30,005 nt of DNA from S012-113 sp965368405 (GCA_965368405.1 CBDUMS010000036.1:1-30005); one strand, 5' to 3'. Numbered from the stretch's first letter, positions 1 through 8,330 are shown. Program-made: numbers and translations. Notes: generated from the letters alone by a model not told the origin.

Positions 1-438
1 GTTCACCCACAGTCCATTATTCATTCTATTGTGCAATTCGAGGATGGGTCGATGAAGGCACAGATGGGCCTTCCTGATATGAAATTACCGATTCAGTATG
101 CATTATCTTATCCTAATCGATTGATATCTGACTTTGAAAGGTTTAACTTTGCGAATTATCCAGCGCTAAGTTTTGAACAACCCGATATAAATAGTTTTCG
201 AAATTTGCACTTAGCCTATGAGGCCATGGCAAAAGGGGGGAATATTCCTTGTGCGCTAAATGGAGCGAATGAGGTAGTAGTTGAAGCTTTTTTAAAGGAT
301 AAAATTGGTTTTTTACAAATGTCTGAGATTGTGGAAACATCGATAGGAAAAATTCCGTTCATATCATCGCCGCAACTTGAAGATTATGTGGAAACAGACA
401 AAGAAATAAGAATTAGAACATTAGAATATATTAATTAA
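1..438 (+). CDS. dxr: 1-deoxy-D-xylulose 5-phosphate reductoisomerase, C-terminal part (5' end outside window)
   Basis: The frame is open from base 1 and ends in TAA at 436-438, leaving 145 codons, roughly the last third of a usual ~390-residue enzyme. The segment VHPQSIIHSIVQFEDGSMKA followed by GLPDMKLPIQYAL is the conserved DXR region after the active-site flap. The later stretch with NIPCALNGANEVVVEAFL matches the C-terminal helical domain. DXR converts deoxyxylulose 5-phosphate to methylerythritol 4-phosphate with NADPH, the committed step of the MEP isoprenoid pathway in the cytoplasm. The stop codon overlaps the first base of the next gene (TAATG), so translation of the two is probably coupled. 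The N-terminal Rossmann domain lies upstream and cannot be judged. Confidence 0.93.
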   Translation, partial: VHPQSIIHSIVQFEDGSMKAQMGLPDMKLPIQYALSYPNRLISDFERFNFANYPALSFEQPDINSFRNLHLAYEAMAKGGNIPCALNGANEVVVEAFLKDKIGFLQMSEIVETSIGKIPFISSPQLEDYVETDKEIRIRTLEYIN

Positions 439-1751
439 TGGAGGGGATAATAATGGCAGCTCAGATTATTCTGAGCTTATCTATTTTGGTAGGGTTGCAT
501 GAGGCAGGTCACTTAATAGCTGCAAAGGTATTTGGGATGCGAGTAGAAAAATATTCTATAGGCTTCCCGCCAAAGATTTTCGGATTTCAATATGGAGAGA
601 CTGAATACTCCTTAGGCGCAATACCGCTAGGAGGTTTTGTGAAAATATCCGGAATGATTGATGAGTCGATGGATAAAGAGGCGATGAAGCTACCCCCTAA
701 AGATTATGAATTTCGCTCTAAGCCAGCTTGGCAAAGGCTTATTGTAATGATGGGTGGAATTATTGTAAACGTAATTACCGGTATCGTAATCTTTATCGCT
801 TTGGTGTACTCCTATGGTGATAGTTTTTATACCCTCGATGAGGTGAATAAGTATGGTATTGTTGCCCATGAGATAGGGCAGGAAATAGGACTTAAAACAG
901 GGGATAGAATTGTTGGTGTGAACGATCAGGAGGTTTATCGATTTGATGAACTAACAGGCGGTGCAACCTTACTAGGAACCAACGTTTATTATAATGTAGT
1001 TCGCAATGGCGAAGAATTAACGGTAGCCATACCCGATGATTTAATAGAAAAACTATCGTCACGAGAGAGTGCCGGAAAATTTATTGATATGCTTACCCCC
1101 TTTGAGGTCGGCCAGATTAGTAAGGGTAGTGAAGCAGAGCGCATTGGCCTGCAGGAAGGCGATAGAATTATTGCCTTGAACGGACAGGAACTGCCATACT
1201 TTAACGATTTTGAAGCGGAAAAACTGAAATACATTGGTGAGCCATTCGAGTTACATATTGTTCGCGATGGCAAAACAGAGGTTTTAGAGGGTAAAATGCC
1301 CGAAGACGGGGTTATTGGGTTCTTGCCAGTTCCTTTGTTGGAAGCCTCTTACGAACAGTATGGTTTTGGTGAAGCTGTGGTTAAAGGAACGGATAAGGCG
1401 TTTAATGCAGTTTGGATAAATATTAAGGGTTTAGGCAAAATGATTTCCGGGAAAATTAACCCAACCAAATCGATGATGGGACCTATTGGTATTGCGCGCG
1501 TATTTGGAGGCACTTGGAACTGGGAGCGTTTCTGGAACTTAACAGGCTTATTATCCATGATTCTTGCTTTCATGAACTTTTTACCGATTCCAGCACTTGA
1601 TGGTGGTCATGTAATGTTCTTAAGTTACGAAATTATTTCAGGGAGAGCACCTGGCGATAAATTCCTGGAAATGGCGCAAAAAGCTGGTATGATATTCTTG
1701 CTCGCTCTTATGGCCTTTGTTATTGGGAATGATATCCTGAACCTGTTTTAA
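438..1751 (+). CDS. rseP: RseP-type site-2 zinc metalloprotease with two PDZ domains
   Basis: This is a 437-residue inner-membrane protease that cleaves membrane-spanning segments, typically of anti-sigma factors. HEAGH at residues 21-25 is the zinc-binding HExxH in the first helix. The PALDGGH motif near residue 387 supplies the third zinc ligand. Two PDZ-like segments are seen, around 150-165 (KTGDRIVGVNDQEV) and 235-255 (LQEGDRIIALNGQE). Hydrophobic helices lie near 97-125 and at the C-terminus. The ATG at 438 overlaps the dxr stop by one base. An in-frame ATG at 453 is preceded by GGAGGGG (440-446) and could be an alternative start. I keep 438 because Bacteroidota homologues, as I recall them, carry an acidic residue directly after Met. 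No anti-sigma gene is visible nearby, so the substrate is unknown. Confidence 0.93.
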   Translation: MEGIIMAAQIILSLSILVGLHEAGHLIAAKVFGMRVEKYSIGFPPKIFGFQYGETEYSLGAIPLGGFVKISGMIDESMDKEAMKLPPKDYEFRSKPAWQRLIVMMGGIIVNVITGIVIFIALVYSYGDSFYTLDEVNKYGIVAHEIGQEIGLKTGDRIVGVNDQEVYRFDELTGGATLLGTNVYYNVVRNGEELTVAIPDDLIEKLSSRESAGKFIDMLTPFEVGQISKGSEAERIGLQEGDRIIALNGQELPYFNDFEAEKLKYIGEPFELHIVRDGKTEVLEGKMPEDGVIGFLPVPLLEASYEQYGFGEAVVKGTDKAFNAVWINIKGLGKMISGKINPTKSMMGPIGIARVFGGTWNWERFWNLTGLLSMILAFMNFLPIPALDGGHVMFLSYEIISGRAPGDKFLEMAQKAGMIFLLALMAFVIGNDILNLF

Positions 1752-1766
1752 GGAAACTGAGATTCT

Positions 1767-2798
1767 ATGAAGTCATTTCTTCATGTTTTTATCATTCTTT
1801 TATTACCGATGGTCTGCTCTGCTCAATATGCCACTCGGAAGGTATCGAATGCAGAACAAGCTTATACAGATAGTTTAAAACAAGTAAACTATGATTATAT
1901 CTTCCCAATACTAGGGCAGAAGGCGTATAAGGCGGGTTTTGATATCCCGTACCCAGTGGGTGTTATGGGTAATTTTTTAATCATGGATCAGGGCGTATTG
2001 ATAAACAATATGCAGCTTGGCTTAAAGACGGATAACTTAGATGTTCCTTTAACCAATGTGGATGATTTTATCCAGTTTGGAGAAAATACGAACAGGTCCT
2101 ACACCGTTAACGTTCGCCCAGATATCTGGATTTTTCCTTTTTTAAACCTCTATGGTTTGTTTGGCTATGGTAGCTCAGAAACCACCGTACGGTTAGTCGC
2201 ACCAGTTCCGCTGACTTCAGTTGTTTCCCAAAACCTAAGAACTCTCGGGGTTGGTGTCATGGGAGCGTTTGGGATTGGCCCATTATGGATGTCATTGGAT
2301 GGGAACTGGACATGGAATAAACCAGAGTTGCTTGATAGAGCAGTAAATGTTGGTGTATTTGGAATAAGGGTTGGTAAAACATTTACTTTCGATCGTCACC
2401 CTGATAGAAATTTCGCCCTTTGGGCTGGCGGTATGCGAGCACGAATGGAATCAGCAACTAGTGGCCAAATTCAATTGATTGATGCCCTGCCATCTGAAGT
2501 ATGGGATAATAAAGATCAGTTTGTTGGAGATTATAACAGCTGGTATAACGGATTAACGCCACTTCAGCAGGCTGCCGTCAATCAAACACCAATTCCTGGC
2601 ATTGTCGATAGGATAGACAATCTTGATGGCTCTGCAACTGTTCGATATGGCATGGATAAACAGGTATTGCAAGAATGGAATGGTGTATTTGGTGCACAGT
2701 TTCAGTTTAACAAACGATGGATGGTTAGAACAGAGTGGGGCTTAATAGGAGATCGTAAATCTGCTTTAGCATCTATTAATTATCGTTTCCTATTATAA
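1767..2798 (+). CDS. Secreted, probably outer-membrane beta-barrel protein of unknown function
   Basis: This 343-residue protein begins with a signal peptide (charged start MKSF, hydrophobic core, cleavage probably after CSA near residue 19). The body is rich in alternating aromatic and polar residues, with strands such as RPDIWIFPFLNLYGLFGYG near residues 113-131. It ends in INYRFLL, an aromatic C-terminus typical of barrel proteins. A stretch around residues 235-290 (GDYNSWYNGLTPLQQ and nearby) is less strand-like and could be a loop or plug. I do not recognise a named family. It starts 15 bases after rseP, with AAGGAA just upstream, and is probably co-transcribed with it. Outer-membrane location is inferred from the signal peptide and strand pattern only. 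Confidence 0.75.
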   Translation: MKSFLHVFIILLLPMVCSAQYATRKVSNAEQAYTDSLKQVNYDYIFPILGQKAYKAGFDIPYPVGVMGNFLIMDQGVLINNMQLGLKTDNLDVPLTNVDDFIQFGENTNRSYTVNVRPDIWIFPFLNLYGLFGYGSSETTVRLVAPVPLTSVVSQNLRTLGVGVMGAFGIGPLWMSLDGNWTWNKPELLDRAVNVGVFGIRVGKTFTFDRHPDRNFALWAGGMRARMESATSGQIQLIDALPSEVWDNKDQFVGDYNSWYNGLTPLQQAAVNQTPIPGIVDRIDNLDGSATVRYGMDKQVLQEWNGVFGAQFQFNKRWMVRTEWGLIGDRKSALASINYRFLL

Positions 2799-2948
2799 TT
2801 CCATCATCCCGATATAGGTTATAAATATTTTACCTGAGTAGATTTCCAATAGAGTCAATAGCGATTTATGTCCTATTTTATGGAAATTATTATTCTCCTA
2901 AGGGCTAATAATAAGACGCGTAAATCCTTATTTGCTAATTGTAGCATA

Positions 2949-2978
2949 GATGACGTAAAGATGTCATCAACATGACAT
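2949..2978. promoter_or_regulatory. Nested inverted repeats, candidate operator upstream of the membrane protein/XRE pair
   Basis: ATGTCAT (2961-2967) and ATGACAT (2972-2978) form a perfect 7-bp inverted repeat with a CAAC spacer. A further GATGAC (2949-2954) pairs with GTCATC (2963-2968). The same half-site therefore occurs three times in 30 bases in alternating orientation. No exact TAnnTTTG promoter is visible here; a degenerate one (TTTG at 2931, TAAAGATG at 2956) would overlap the repeats. A site for the XRE regulator encoded downstream (autoregulation) is an inference. Confidence 0.45.
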
Positions 2979-2982
2979 TAAG

Positions 2983-3033
2983 ATCTTCGGCATTCTGGTG
3001 TTCTTTTGTTCGAGGCAGATAAACACCGAAGAT
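2983..3033 (+). promoter_or_regulatory. Possible leader hairpin that would cover the start codon of the 154-residue gene
   Basis: ATCTTCGG (2983-2990) is a perfect 8-bp complement of CCGAAGAT (3026-3033), and the right arm includes the A and T of the start codon at 3032-3034. A second pair, GGTGTT (2997-3002) with AACACC (3022-3027), shares two bases with the first, so the two stems compete or stack. If transcription starts upstream of 2983, the mRNA could hide its own start site. Whether this acts in RNA or as a DNA operator cannot be told from sequence. Confidence 0.4.
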
Positions 3034-3496
3034 GAAAAACTATAGCAACGTAAGCATTTTAAAAAAAGGAACCGTTCAGCAAGTACTCGCCCTTATTAAA
3101 GTACCAATAATTATTTCGTTTTTTCTGACACCAACCCGTTTTGCTCTTGAGCTGCTGGGGCTACCAGAAAATGTGATCTTCATTATTGGCTTACTTTGGT
3201 TAACACTAGTAATAGCAGTGTACTGGGGAATTAGATTAGTTGATTTTGAGAAACCATACTGGATACTCTTATTGAGTTTGATTATTTTTTCACCAATTTC
3301 TCGGATTCCAGTTTTTATACTTTGGTGGATTACGAAGACATGGGAACTTGGTACTCATTATGATATTTTTGATAATTGGGTACAAGCACTTGTTGGTCAG
3401 CTACTATACGGATCGCTTGTTCAAATCATACCGGGATTTTTATTAGGTGCCTTAACCCTAGTAATCATGAAAAAAAGAAAGGCTGTAGTAGTTTAA
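3032..3496 (+). CDS. Small four-helix integral membrane protein, unknown function
   Basis: The product has 154 residues and is mostly hydrophobic. Likely membrane segments lie at about 18-40, 47-67, 75-98 and 120-146, with a basic C-terminus (MKKRKAVVV). No signal peptide, catalytic motif or known transporter signature is seen, and I do not recognise the family. The loop between helices 3 and 4 (WELGTHYDIFDNW, about 104-116) is the most polar part and the likeliest functional surface. It lies 21 bases upstream of an XRE regulator that itself has membrane helices. The two are probably one transcript, which suggests a sensor or partner role in the membrane (inference). The leader has unusual inverted repeats, described separately. 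Confidence 0.75.
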   Translation: MKNYSNVSILKKGTVQQVLALIKVPIIISFFLTPTRFALELLGLPENVIFIIGLLWLTLVIAVYWGIRLVDFEKPYWILLLSLIIFSPISRIPVFILWWITKTWELGTHYDIFDNWVQALVGQLLYGSLVQIIPGFLLGALTLVIMKKRKAVVV

Positions 3497-3517
3497 AAGA
3501 AATGCTAAATTAATTAT

Positions 3518-4096
3518 ATGAATAAGAGCCATTTAGCAACGAAGCTAAAAGATTTTAGAAATCAGAAAGGAATGTCTCAAGATGTTCTTGCTGAAGAATC
3601 AGGCCTAAGCCTGAGGACAATTCAACGTATTGAATATGGTGAAACAAACCCTACAGGAGATACCCTTAAAAGATTATCGAATGCCTTGAATTTAAATCCT
3701 GACGATCTGATTGATTGGGCAATTAAAGAAGATAACAAATACTTAATTTTTCTGAATCTTTCGGCACTTACATTCTTATTCTTCCCACTCCTCGGCATTT
3801 TAGTGCCATTTATTCTCTGGATATCAAAAAAGGACAAACTAATAAACATCAATAAAAACGCTAGTGGTTTGATCAACTTCGAGATTACCTGGACAATTGT
3901 ACTCTTTTTTATTCCAGCGGTATTGCTTCTTTTTAAGAAGATCGATTTTTTAGAAAACCTCACCTTGCTTACATTTTTAACGCCAATTGCAGTAATGTAC
4001 TTCTTTAATGCGTTAATCATCTTAGTGAATACGATTAGGATAAGCAACAAAAAGCAGGTGCGATTTTTCCCTTCAATTAGATTTTTAAATGGATAA
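3518..4096 (+). CDS. XRE-family transcriptional regulator with C-terminal membrane domain (DUF4870-like)
   Basis: Residues 5-63 form a classic XRE/Cro helix-turn-helix, KLKDFRNQKGMSQDVLAEES followed by GLSLRTIQRIEYGETNPTGD. Residues ~73-180 hold three to four hydrophobic segments. The stretch FPLLGILVPFILWISKKDK followed by NASGLINFEITW resembles the DUF4870/Tic20-like pattern, in which a helix ending in W-x-x-K-K-D is followed by an N-F-Q/E-I motif. The protein would therefore be a DNA-binding domain anchored to the inner membrane. This fused arrangement is known in Bacteroidota but poorly characterised. It follows the 154-residue membrane protein by 21 bases and probably shares its transcript. 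The inverted repeats at 2949-2978 are a plausible target. No cleavage site or ligand pocket is evident. Confidence 0.82.
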   Translation: MNKSHLATKLKDFRNQKGMSQDVLAEESGLSLRTIQRIEYGETNPTGDTLKRLSNALNLNPDDLIDWAIKEDNKYLIFLNLSALTFLFFPLLGILVPFILWISKKDKLININKNASGLINFEITWTIVLFFIPAVLLLFKKIDFLENLTLLTFLTPIAVMYFFNALIILVNTIRISNKKQVRFFPSIRFLNG

Positions 4097-4231
4097 TAAG
4101 ATGGTATTTGCCAAGTATAGTACTTTGGTCATGAACCTTACATTCGTTAATAGTTATTCTAGATAATCATAGTACGAGAGAAACAACTTGAATTTGTTTT
4201 GTAACCCTGTTTACTTAATTAGAGAATTTCA

Positions 4232-4786
4232 TTAGAACCTCCTTACCACTCCAAGGCCAATAGTCCAGGAATCATAGGTGCTTTCTTTTATATCATAGGT
4301 AAGACCTGGTGCAATTTCCCAGTCATGAGAAAATTCAAAGGCGTATTCAAGGCCAAAGCGATAAACGAGAAAATTTTCGTGGGTTTCAAACTCGTTTCCA
4401 AAACCAAGTCCAACAACCAAGCCTTTCCAGGGCCTATATCCTAAAGCAACAGAAATTATTGTAGGCCTTTTACGCTCCAACTCAGTGCCATCACTCCCCT
4501 TAATAATATAAGTCGCAATCTCCATATCGGCATGAACACCAATCGACCATTTTTTGGCAATGCGAAAGTCGTAGTTTATGCCCCATGACGGCACAATTAA
4601 TGCACCTCCATCCGGTGCAGCGGGAACTCCTCTGGGTACATGAGTGTGGCCTAAAACAACAGTAATGGAATGTTTGTGGTTTTTCTCTCCAGAAGTATTC
4701 ACTACTTCTTGTGCATTAACTCCAGTAGATACGTACAGCAGTAGTCCAATGGCAAAAAGAATTTTATTGAGCATTTTAGATTTCAT
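4232..4786 (-). CDS. Small secreted beta-barrel-like protein, unknown function
   Basis: This 184-residue protein has a signal peptide (MKSKMLNK, hydrophobic stretch to VNAQ near residue 26) and strands typical of small outer-membrane barrels, ending in TIGLGVVRRF with a terminal Phe. GINYDFRIAKKWSIGVHADM (about 69-88) and FGLEYAFEFSHDWEIAPGLT show the repeating structure-strand-Trp pattern of porin-like proteins. A short His-rich stretch after the signal peptide (KNHKHS, HTH) might bind metal, but this is speculative. Met5 is an alternative start. The gene begins one base after the murF stop, so it is almost certainly in the murF transcript, although a functional link is not evident. Confidence 0.75.
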   Translation of the reverse strand: MKSKMLNKILFAIGLLLYVSTGVNAQEVVNTSGEKNHKHSITVVLGHTHVPRGVPAAPDGGALIVPSWGINYDFRIAKKWSIGVHADMEIATYIIKGSDGTELERKRPTIISVALGYRPWKGLVVGLGFGNEFETHENFLVYRFGLEYAFEFSHDWEIAPGLTYDIKESTYDSWTIGLGVVRRF

Positions 4787-4787
4787 A

Positions 4788-6074
4788 TTATAAAGAGTCT
4801 ATTAAGACTTCTAATGCCATTCCACGCGATGCTTTAATCAGTATAAGCGCATCGTTGATGGGGTTTTGATTTAAATACTCAACGAGTTTTGCCCTATCAC
4901 TAAATGCGTGAATCCCGGGTTTATCTGAAGCTGCCTTAAAGGACGCTTTACCACAGACCAAGACTTGATCCAGATTCAATGAGATGGCAATATTCATCAA
5001 TGACTCGTGTTCTAAAGCTTCGTCAGCCCCTAATTCAAACATATCGCCTAGTATGGCAACTTTTTTAGGATGTTCCATTGCGGCCAAGTTATCCAAAGCA
5101 CCATGCATGGAATTAGGGTTAGCATTATAAGCGTCCAGAATTATTTTGTTACGTTCGGTAATTTTAATCTGCGATCGGTTGTTTTCAGGAATATAGGAAG
5201 CAATAGCCTCGTTTGCATCACTCAAATCGACTTCAAAGTACTTACCAACGCATAATGCGGCGGCTATGTTTTTAAAGTTGTATTCTCCAATTAGTTGAGT
5301 TTCAACAAGAGTTCCATTCTCGGATTTGTATTTTACGAAAGGACTCGATGCAATCATTTCGCATTCCAGGAAATCACCTGGATTATTGTAAAACTTTGGC
5401 TCTATCATACGTTTAGCCATATTCATTAGAACAGCGTCATCAGAATTAATGAAAATTTGCCCCTTAGCTTTAATGATAAAATTATAAAGCTCGGTTTTAC
5501 CACGGAGTACACCTTCATAGCCTCCAAAGCCTTCGAGATGCGCCTTGCCAATATTCGTAATTAACCCGGCATCTGGTCGGGCAATTTCAGCAAGGGCCGC
5601 GATCTCACCCACATGGTTAGCCCCCATTTCTACCACTCCAATTTCAGTTTCAGGAGTCATTTTAAGAAGAGTAAGGGGAACCCCAATATGATTGTTAAGA
5701 TTACCTTCAGTTGCACTGACTTTATATTTTGTGGCAAGAACTTCACGTATAAGCTCCTTTGTCGTGGTTTTGCCATTCGAACCAGTAAGCGAAAAAATTG
5801 GGATATTAAGGGAGAGCCGGTGATGTGTGGCTAAATCCTGGAGTGTTTTAAGACTATCATTCACCAGGATAAAGCGATCGTCAAGTACCACATCGGGGCT
5901 ATCAACAACGGCATAGCAAGCTCCATTATCAAGCGCCTTTGCGGCATACTGGTTGCCATCGAAATTATCGCCTTTTAGAGCAAAAAACAGGTTGTCGCTT
6001 TCAATTTTTCGGGTATCCGTGCATATGCCCGTCGATCTTAGAAAGCGCTTGTGTAAGTCCGAAATTTCAATCAT
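4788..6074 (-). CDS. murF: UDP-N-acetylmuramoyl-tripeptide--D-alanyl-D-alanine ligase (MurF)
   Basis: The 428-residue cytoplasmic ligase adds D-Ala-D-Ala to UDP-MurNAc-tripeptide, the last soluble step of peptidoglycan precursor synthesis. DTRKI (20-24) is the MurE/MurF substrate-binding motif. TGSNGKTTT (97-105) is the ATP P-loop. NHIGVPLTLL and VEMGANHVGEI follow in the order expected for the Mur central domain. NNRSQI and LDAYNANPNSM mark the start of the C-terminal domain, and LGDMFELG is also characteristic of MurF. The length is close to the family norm (about 420-450). It is divergent from the gene at 6180 and heads a transcript with the barrel gene at 4232-4786. It does not sit in a dcw cluster here. 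Confidence 0.95.
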   Translation of the reverse strand: MIEISDLHKRFLRSTGICTDTRKIESDNLFFALKGDNFDGNQYAAKALDNGACYAVVDSPDVVLDDRFILVNDSLKTLQDLATHHRLSLNIPIFSLTGSNGKTTTKELIREVLATKYKVSATEGNLNNHIGVPLTLLKMTPETEIGVVEMGANHVGEIAALAEIARPDAGLITNIGKAHLEGFGGYEGVLRGKTELYNFIIKAKGQIFINSDDAVLMNMAKRMIEPKFYNNPGDFLECEMIASSPFVKYKSENGTLVETQLIGEYNFKNIAAALCVGKYFEVDLSDANEAIASYIPENNRSQIKITERNKIILDAYNANPNSMHGALDNLAAMEHPKKVAILGDMFELGADEALEHESLMNIAISLNLDQVLVCGKASFKAASDKPGIHAFSDRAKLVEYLNQNPINDALILIKASRGMALEVLIDSL

Positions 6075-6166
6075 CCAACTAAGATAAATATTCAGTAATT
6101 ATTTTGACTCTGTTTTCGTTATTATAAAAATGATGTCTTCCGAACTAATAAGAACAATGCATATTC

Positions 6167-6174
6167 TATTTTTG
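6167..6174 (+). promoter_or_regulatory. Bacteroidota -7 promoter element (TATTTTTG)
   Basis: TATTTTTG fits TAnnTTTG exactly but has no good -33 TTTG. It ends only five bases before the ATG at 6180, so transcription would start at or next to the start codon, giving a leaderless mRNA if this element is real. Confidence 0.35.
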
Positions 6175-6179
6175 AGATA

Positions 6180-8330
6180 ATGAGATTCAGAGTATTATTT
6201 TTCACCCTTGTTTCTATATTCTTTGCTAAGCAGAATGGCTTTGGTCAGTTCCAGTATGTGTATGATTTGGACATTCCTGTAACCCTTGAGAGCAGCGAAT
6301 TACAGGAGCCGTGGTCTGGCGGCCTCAATCTAGGACAGTATAATGCGGTTCATTTAAATGAAGATGATATTCTTGATCTGGTTATTTTTGACAGGCATAG
6401 TAATAAGGCATTAACCTATCTGGGCGATGGTTCCAACTATCATTATACCCCACAGTTAGAGCATTTTTTGCCCGCCGGCCTTAAGAGTTGGGTGCTTTTT
6501 CGCGACTTTAATTGCGATGGGAAACAGGATATATTCACATCTTCACTCTTTGGGATGTCGCTATATGAGAATACTTCCTCGGGCGCATCCTTATCTTGGG
6601 AGTTAACGTATAGCACAATATTTACAGAAGGAGGGAGTGGCCAAGTTAATCTTCAGGTAAATAGCGGCGATTTGCCTTCAATTAATGATATCGATGGTGA
6701 TGGCGATTTGGATATACTGGTCTTCGATTTTGCTGTAGGGGGAGGGGTTAATCTACATAAAAATATGAGCGTCGAGAGAACAGGGCAATGCGATATGGAT
6801 TTGGTTTTTGAAACTGACCGGTATGGAGATTTCGAGGAATGCACTTGTGAAACCTATGTTTTTGGCAAGGAGGAGTGCCCTTCTTCTGGTCGCTTACTCC
6901 ATAGTGGGGGGAAATCAATTCTGAGCTATTCTCCTCAGGGTGGAGCTGCTCAAGATTTACTTATAGGTCAGGAAGATTGTACAAACTTTGGTTTTCTTGA
7001 GAATCAAGGTTCTGTAAGCAGCCCGATTATGTCGAGCGTTCGCTTCGATTTTCCCATCGAAAATAACCCAATTCAGTTAGACTACCCTGCCGCTTTTAAT
7101 ATAGATCTTGACTTTGATGGACTGGAAGATCTCCTGGTAAACCATAATACGTTTTCAGATATCGGAATACCGGATTATTCACAGAATAACCTATTCTATA
7201 AAAAGACTGCAACGGGATATACACTGCAATCTAACTCATTCATCCAAGACAAAATGATTGATTTTGGCTATAATGCGAGCCCTGCTTTTGCCGACGTGGA
7301 TGGCGACGGCGATCAGGAAATGTTTATTGGCGCGGCTTCAAAAATTGACGGAGCGAGGTTATACTATTTTAATAATGTGGGGGATGCCCTTAACCCTAAC
7401 TTAAATTTGCAAAACAGCAATTACCTTGATCTGGAAGCTGAAGATTATGAATTTATTAAGCCTCAGTTCTTAGACCTGAATCAGGATGGCACTATGGATC
7501 TTATTCTGGTTCTGTCCACTTCAACAAGTTCTATTACTAGGGTATATTGGTATACAAACAATCCTCTTCAACCTTATAATGCAGTTAATTCAGCTGTTTT
7601 TTCTACGCCTAACTTTATTCTCTTCGATAATCCATATTTCTTCTTTGGTGATGCAGGGTTAAACATGCTCATAGGAAGATCGGCAGGAAATTTAACACAG
7701 TATATCAACCGAGCTTCTATTGATAACCCACAATGGGAATTGATCACAGACTCGTTTCTGGGGATTACTGAGGATTTTATGACTCGGAATCTATCAGTTA
7801 CGATCGACGATTTAAATGCTGATGGCAAAAATGATCTTGTCACTTATGATGATTCCGGCAAGCTCTTGGTTTATAGCGACTACAAGAACGGGGCAGAAGT
7901 AATTGAAAATATTTTGGTTGACACACTTACTATGGAGGAATATAATTCTTCGTTTGGTTTTTCGACAAGGATAACTACCACAAAAATTTCAGGCGCAAAA
8001 CTGCCTTCTATTGCCCTTGGTTTAAGAACAGGGGGAGTCCATTTACTAAAGAATATTAATGATGATCAGCAAAATATTGAGGTGCCGATTCGACTTTCTA
8101 CATTTCCGAACCCAGTATCAAAAGACGAGCATTTACAGCTTGTCGCAAACAAAATGGTATCCTTTACCATCTTTGACACAAAAGGGAATATTCTAAGTGA
8201 TGCAATAGACCTACCGAAAGGCGAAAAACTATCGTTAGACATAATGGCATTAAATGCCGGGATATATTTGATTCAGGCTGTAGATTCTTTAGGGAATAAG
8301 GCAGGGTATAAATTTATTATAACCAATTGA
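6180..8330 (+). CDS. T9SS-secreted FG-GAP/VCBS repeat protein
   Basis: The 716-residue protein has a signal peptide (residues 1-22, ending near NGFGQ). It has seven Asp-rich calcium-loop segments of the FG-GAP/VCBS kind: near 58-68 (HLNEDDILDLV), 109-119 (DFNCDGKQDIF), 170-180 (DIDGDGDLDIL), 310-320 (LDFDGLEDLLV), 372-382 (DVDGDGDQEMF), 432-442 (DLNQDGTMDLI) and 543-554 (DDLNADGKNDLV). Seven such loops suit a seven-bladed propeller. Cysteines cluster at 204-233 (ECTCET, EECPSS), perhaps forming disulfides in an inserted loop. Residues ~638-716, from STFPNPVS through LNAGIYLIQAVDSLG to the end, are a type A T9SS C-terminal sorting domain. The product is thus expected on the cell surface or outside the cell. 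Ligand and function are unknown. Its stop lies one base from the stop of the convergent kinase gene. Confidence 0.88.
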   Translation: MRFRVLFFTLVSIFFAKQNGFGQFQYVYDLDIPVTLESSELQEPWSGGLNLGQYNAVHLNEDDILDLVIFDRHSNKALTYLGDGSNYHYTPQLEHFLPAGLKSWVLFRDFNCDGKQDIFTSSLFGMSLYENTSSGASLSWELTYSTIFTEGGSGQVNLQVNSGDLPSINDIDGDGDLDILVFDFAVGGGVNLHKNMSVERTGQCDMDLVFETDRYGDFEECTCETYVFGKEECPSSGRLLHSGGKSILSYSPQGGAAQDLLIGQEDCTNFGFLENQGSVSSPIMSSVRFDFPIENNPIQLDYPAAFNIDLDFDGLEDLLVNHNTFSDIGIPDYSQNNLFYKKTATGYTLQSNSFIQDKMIDFGYNASPAFADVDGDGDQEMFIGAASKIDGARLYYFNNVGDALNPNLNLQNSNYLDLEAEDYEFIKPQFLDLNQDGTMDLILVLSTSTSSITRVYWYTNNPLQPYNAVNSAVFSTPNFILFDNPYFFFGDAGLNMLIGRSAGNLTQYINRASIDNPQWELITDSFLGITEDFMTRNLSVTIDDLNADGKNDLVTYDDSGKLLVYSDYKNGAEVIENILVDTLTMEEYNSSFGFSTRITTTKISGAKLPSIALGLRTGGVHLLKNINDDQQNIEVPIRLSTFPNPVSKDEHLQLVANKMVSFTIFDTKGNILSDAIDLPKGEKLSLDIMALNAGIYLIQAVDSLGNKAGYKFIITN

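Noticed and set aside
3622..4050. 142-codon open frame on the minus strand inside the XRE gene
   Set aside because: It lies wholly antisense to a gene with clear domains, is low in recognisable motifs, and is an expected by-product of AT-rich coding sequence.
4111..4128. CCAAGTA-TAG-TACTTTGG hairpin between the XRE gene and the barrel gene
   Set aside because: The stem has a one-base bulge and no T run follows on either strand, so a terminator call is not supported.
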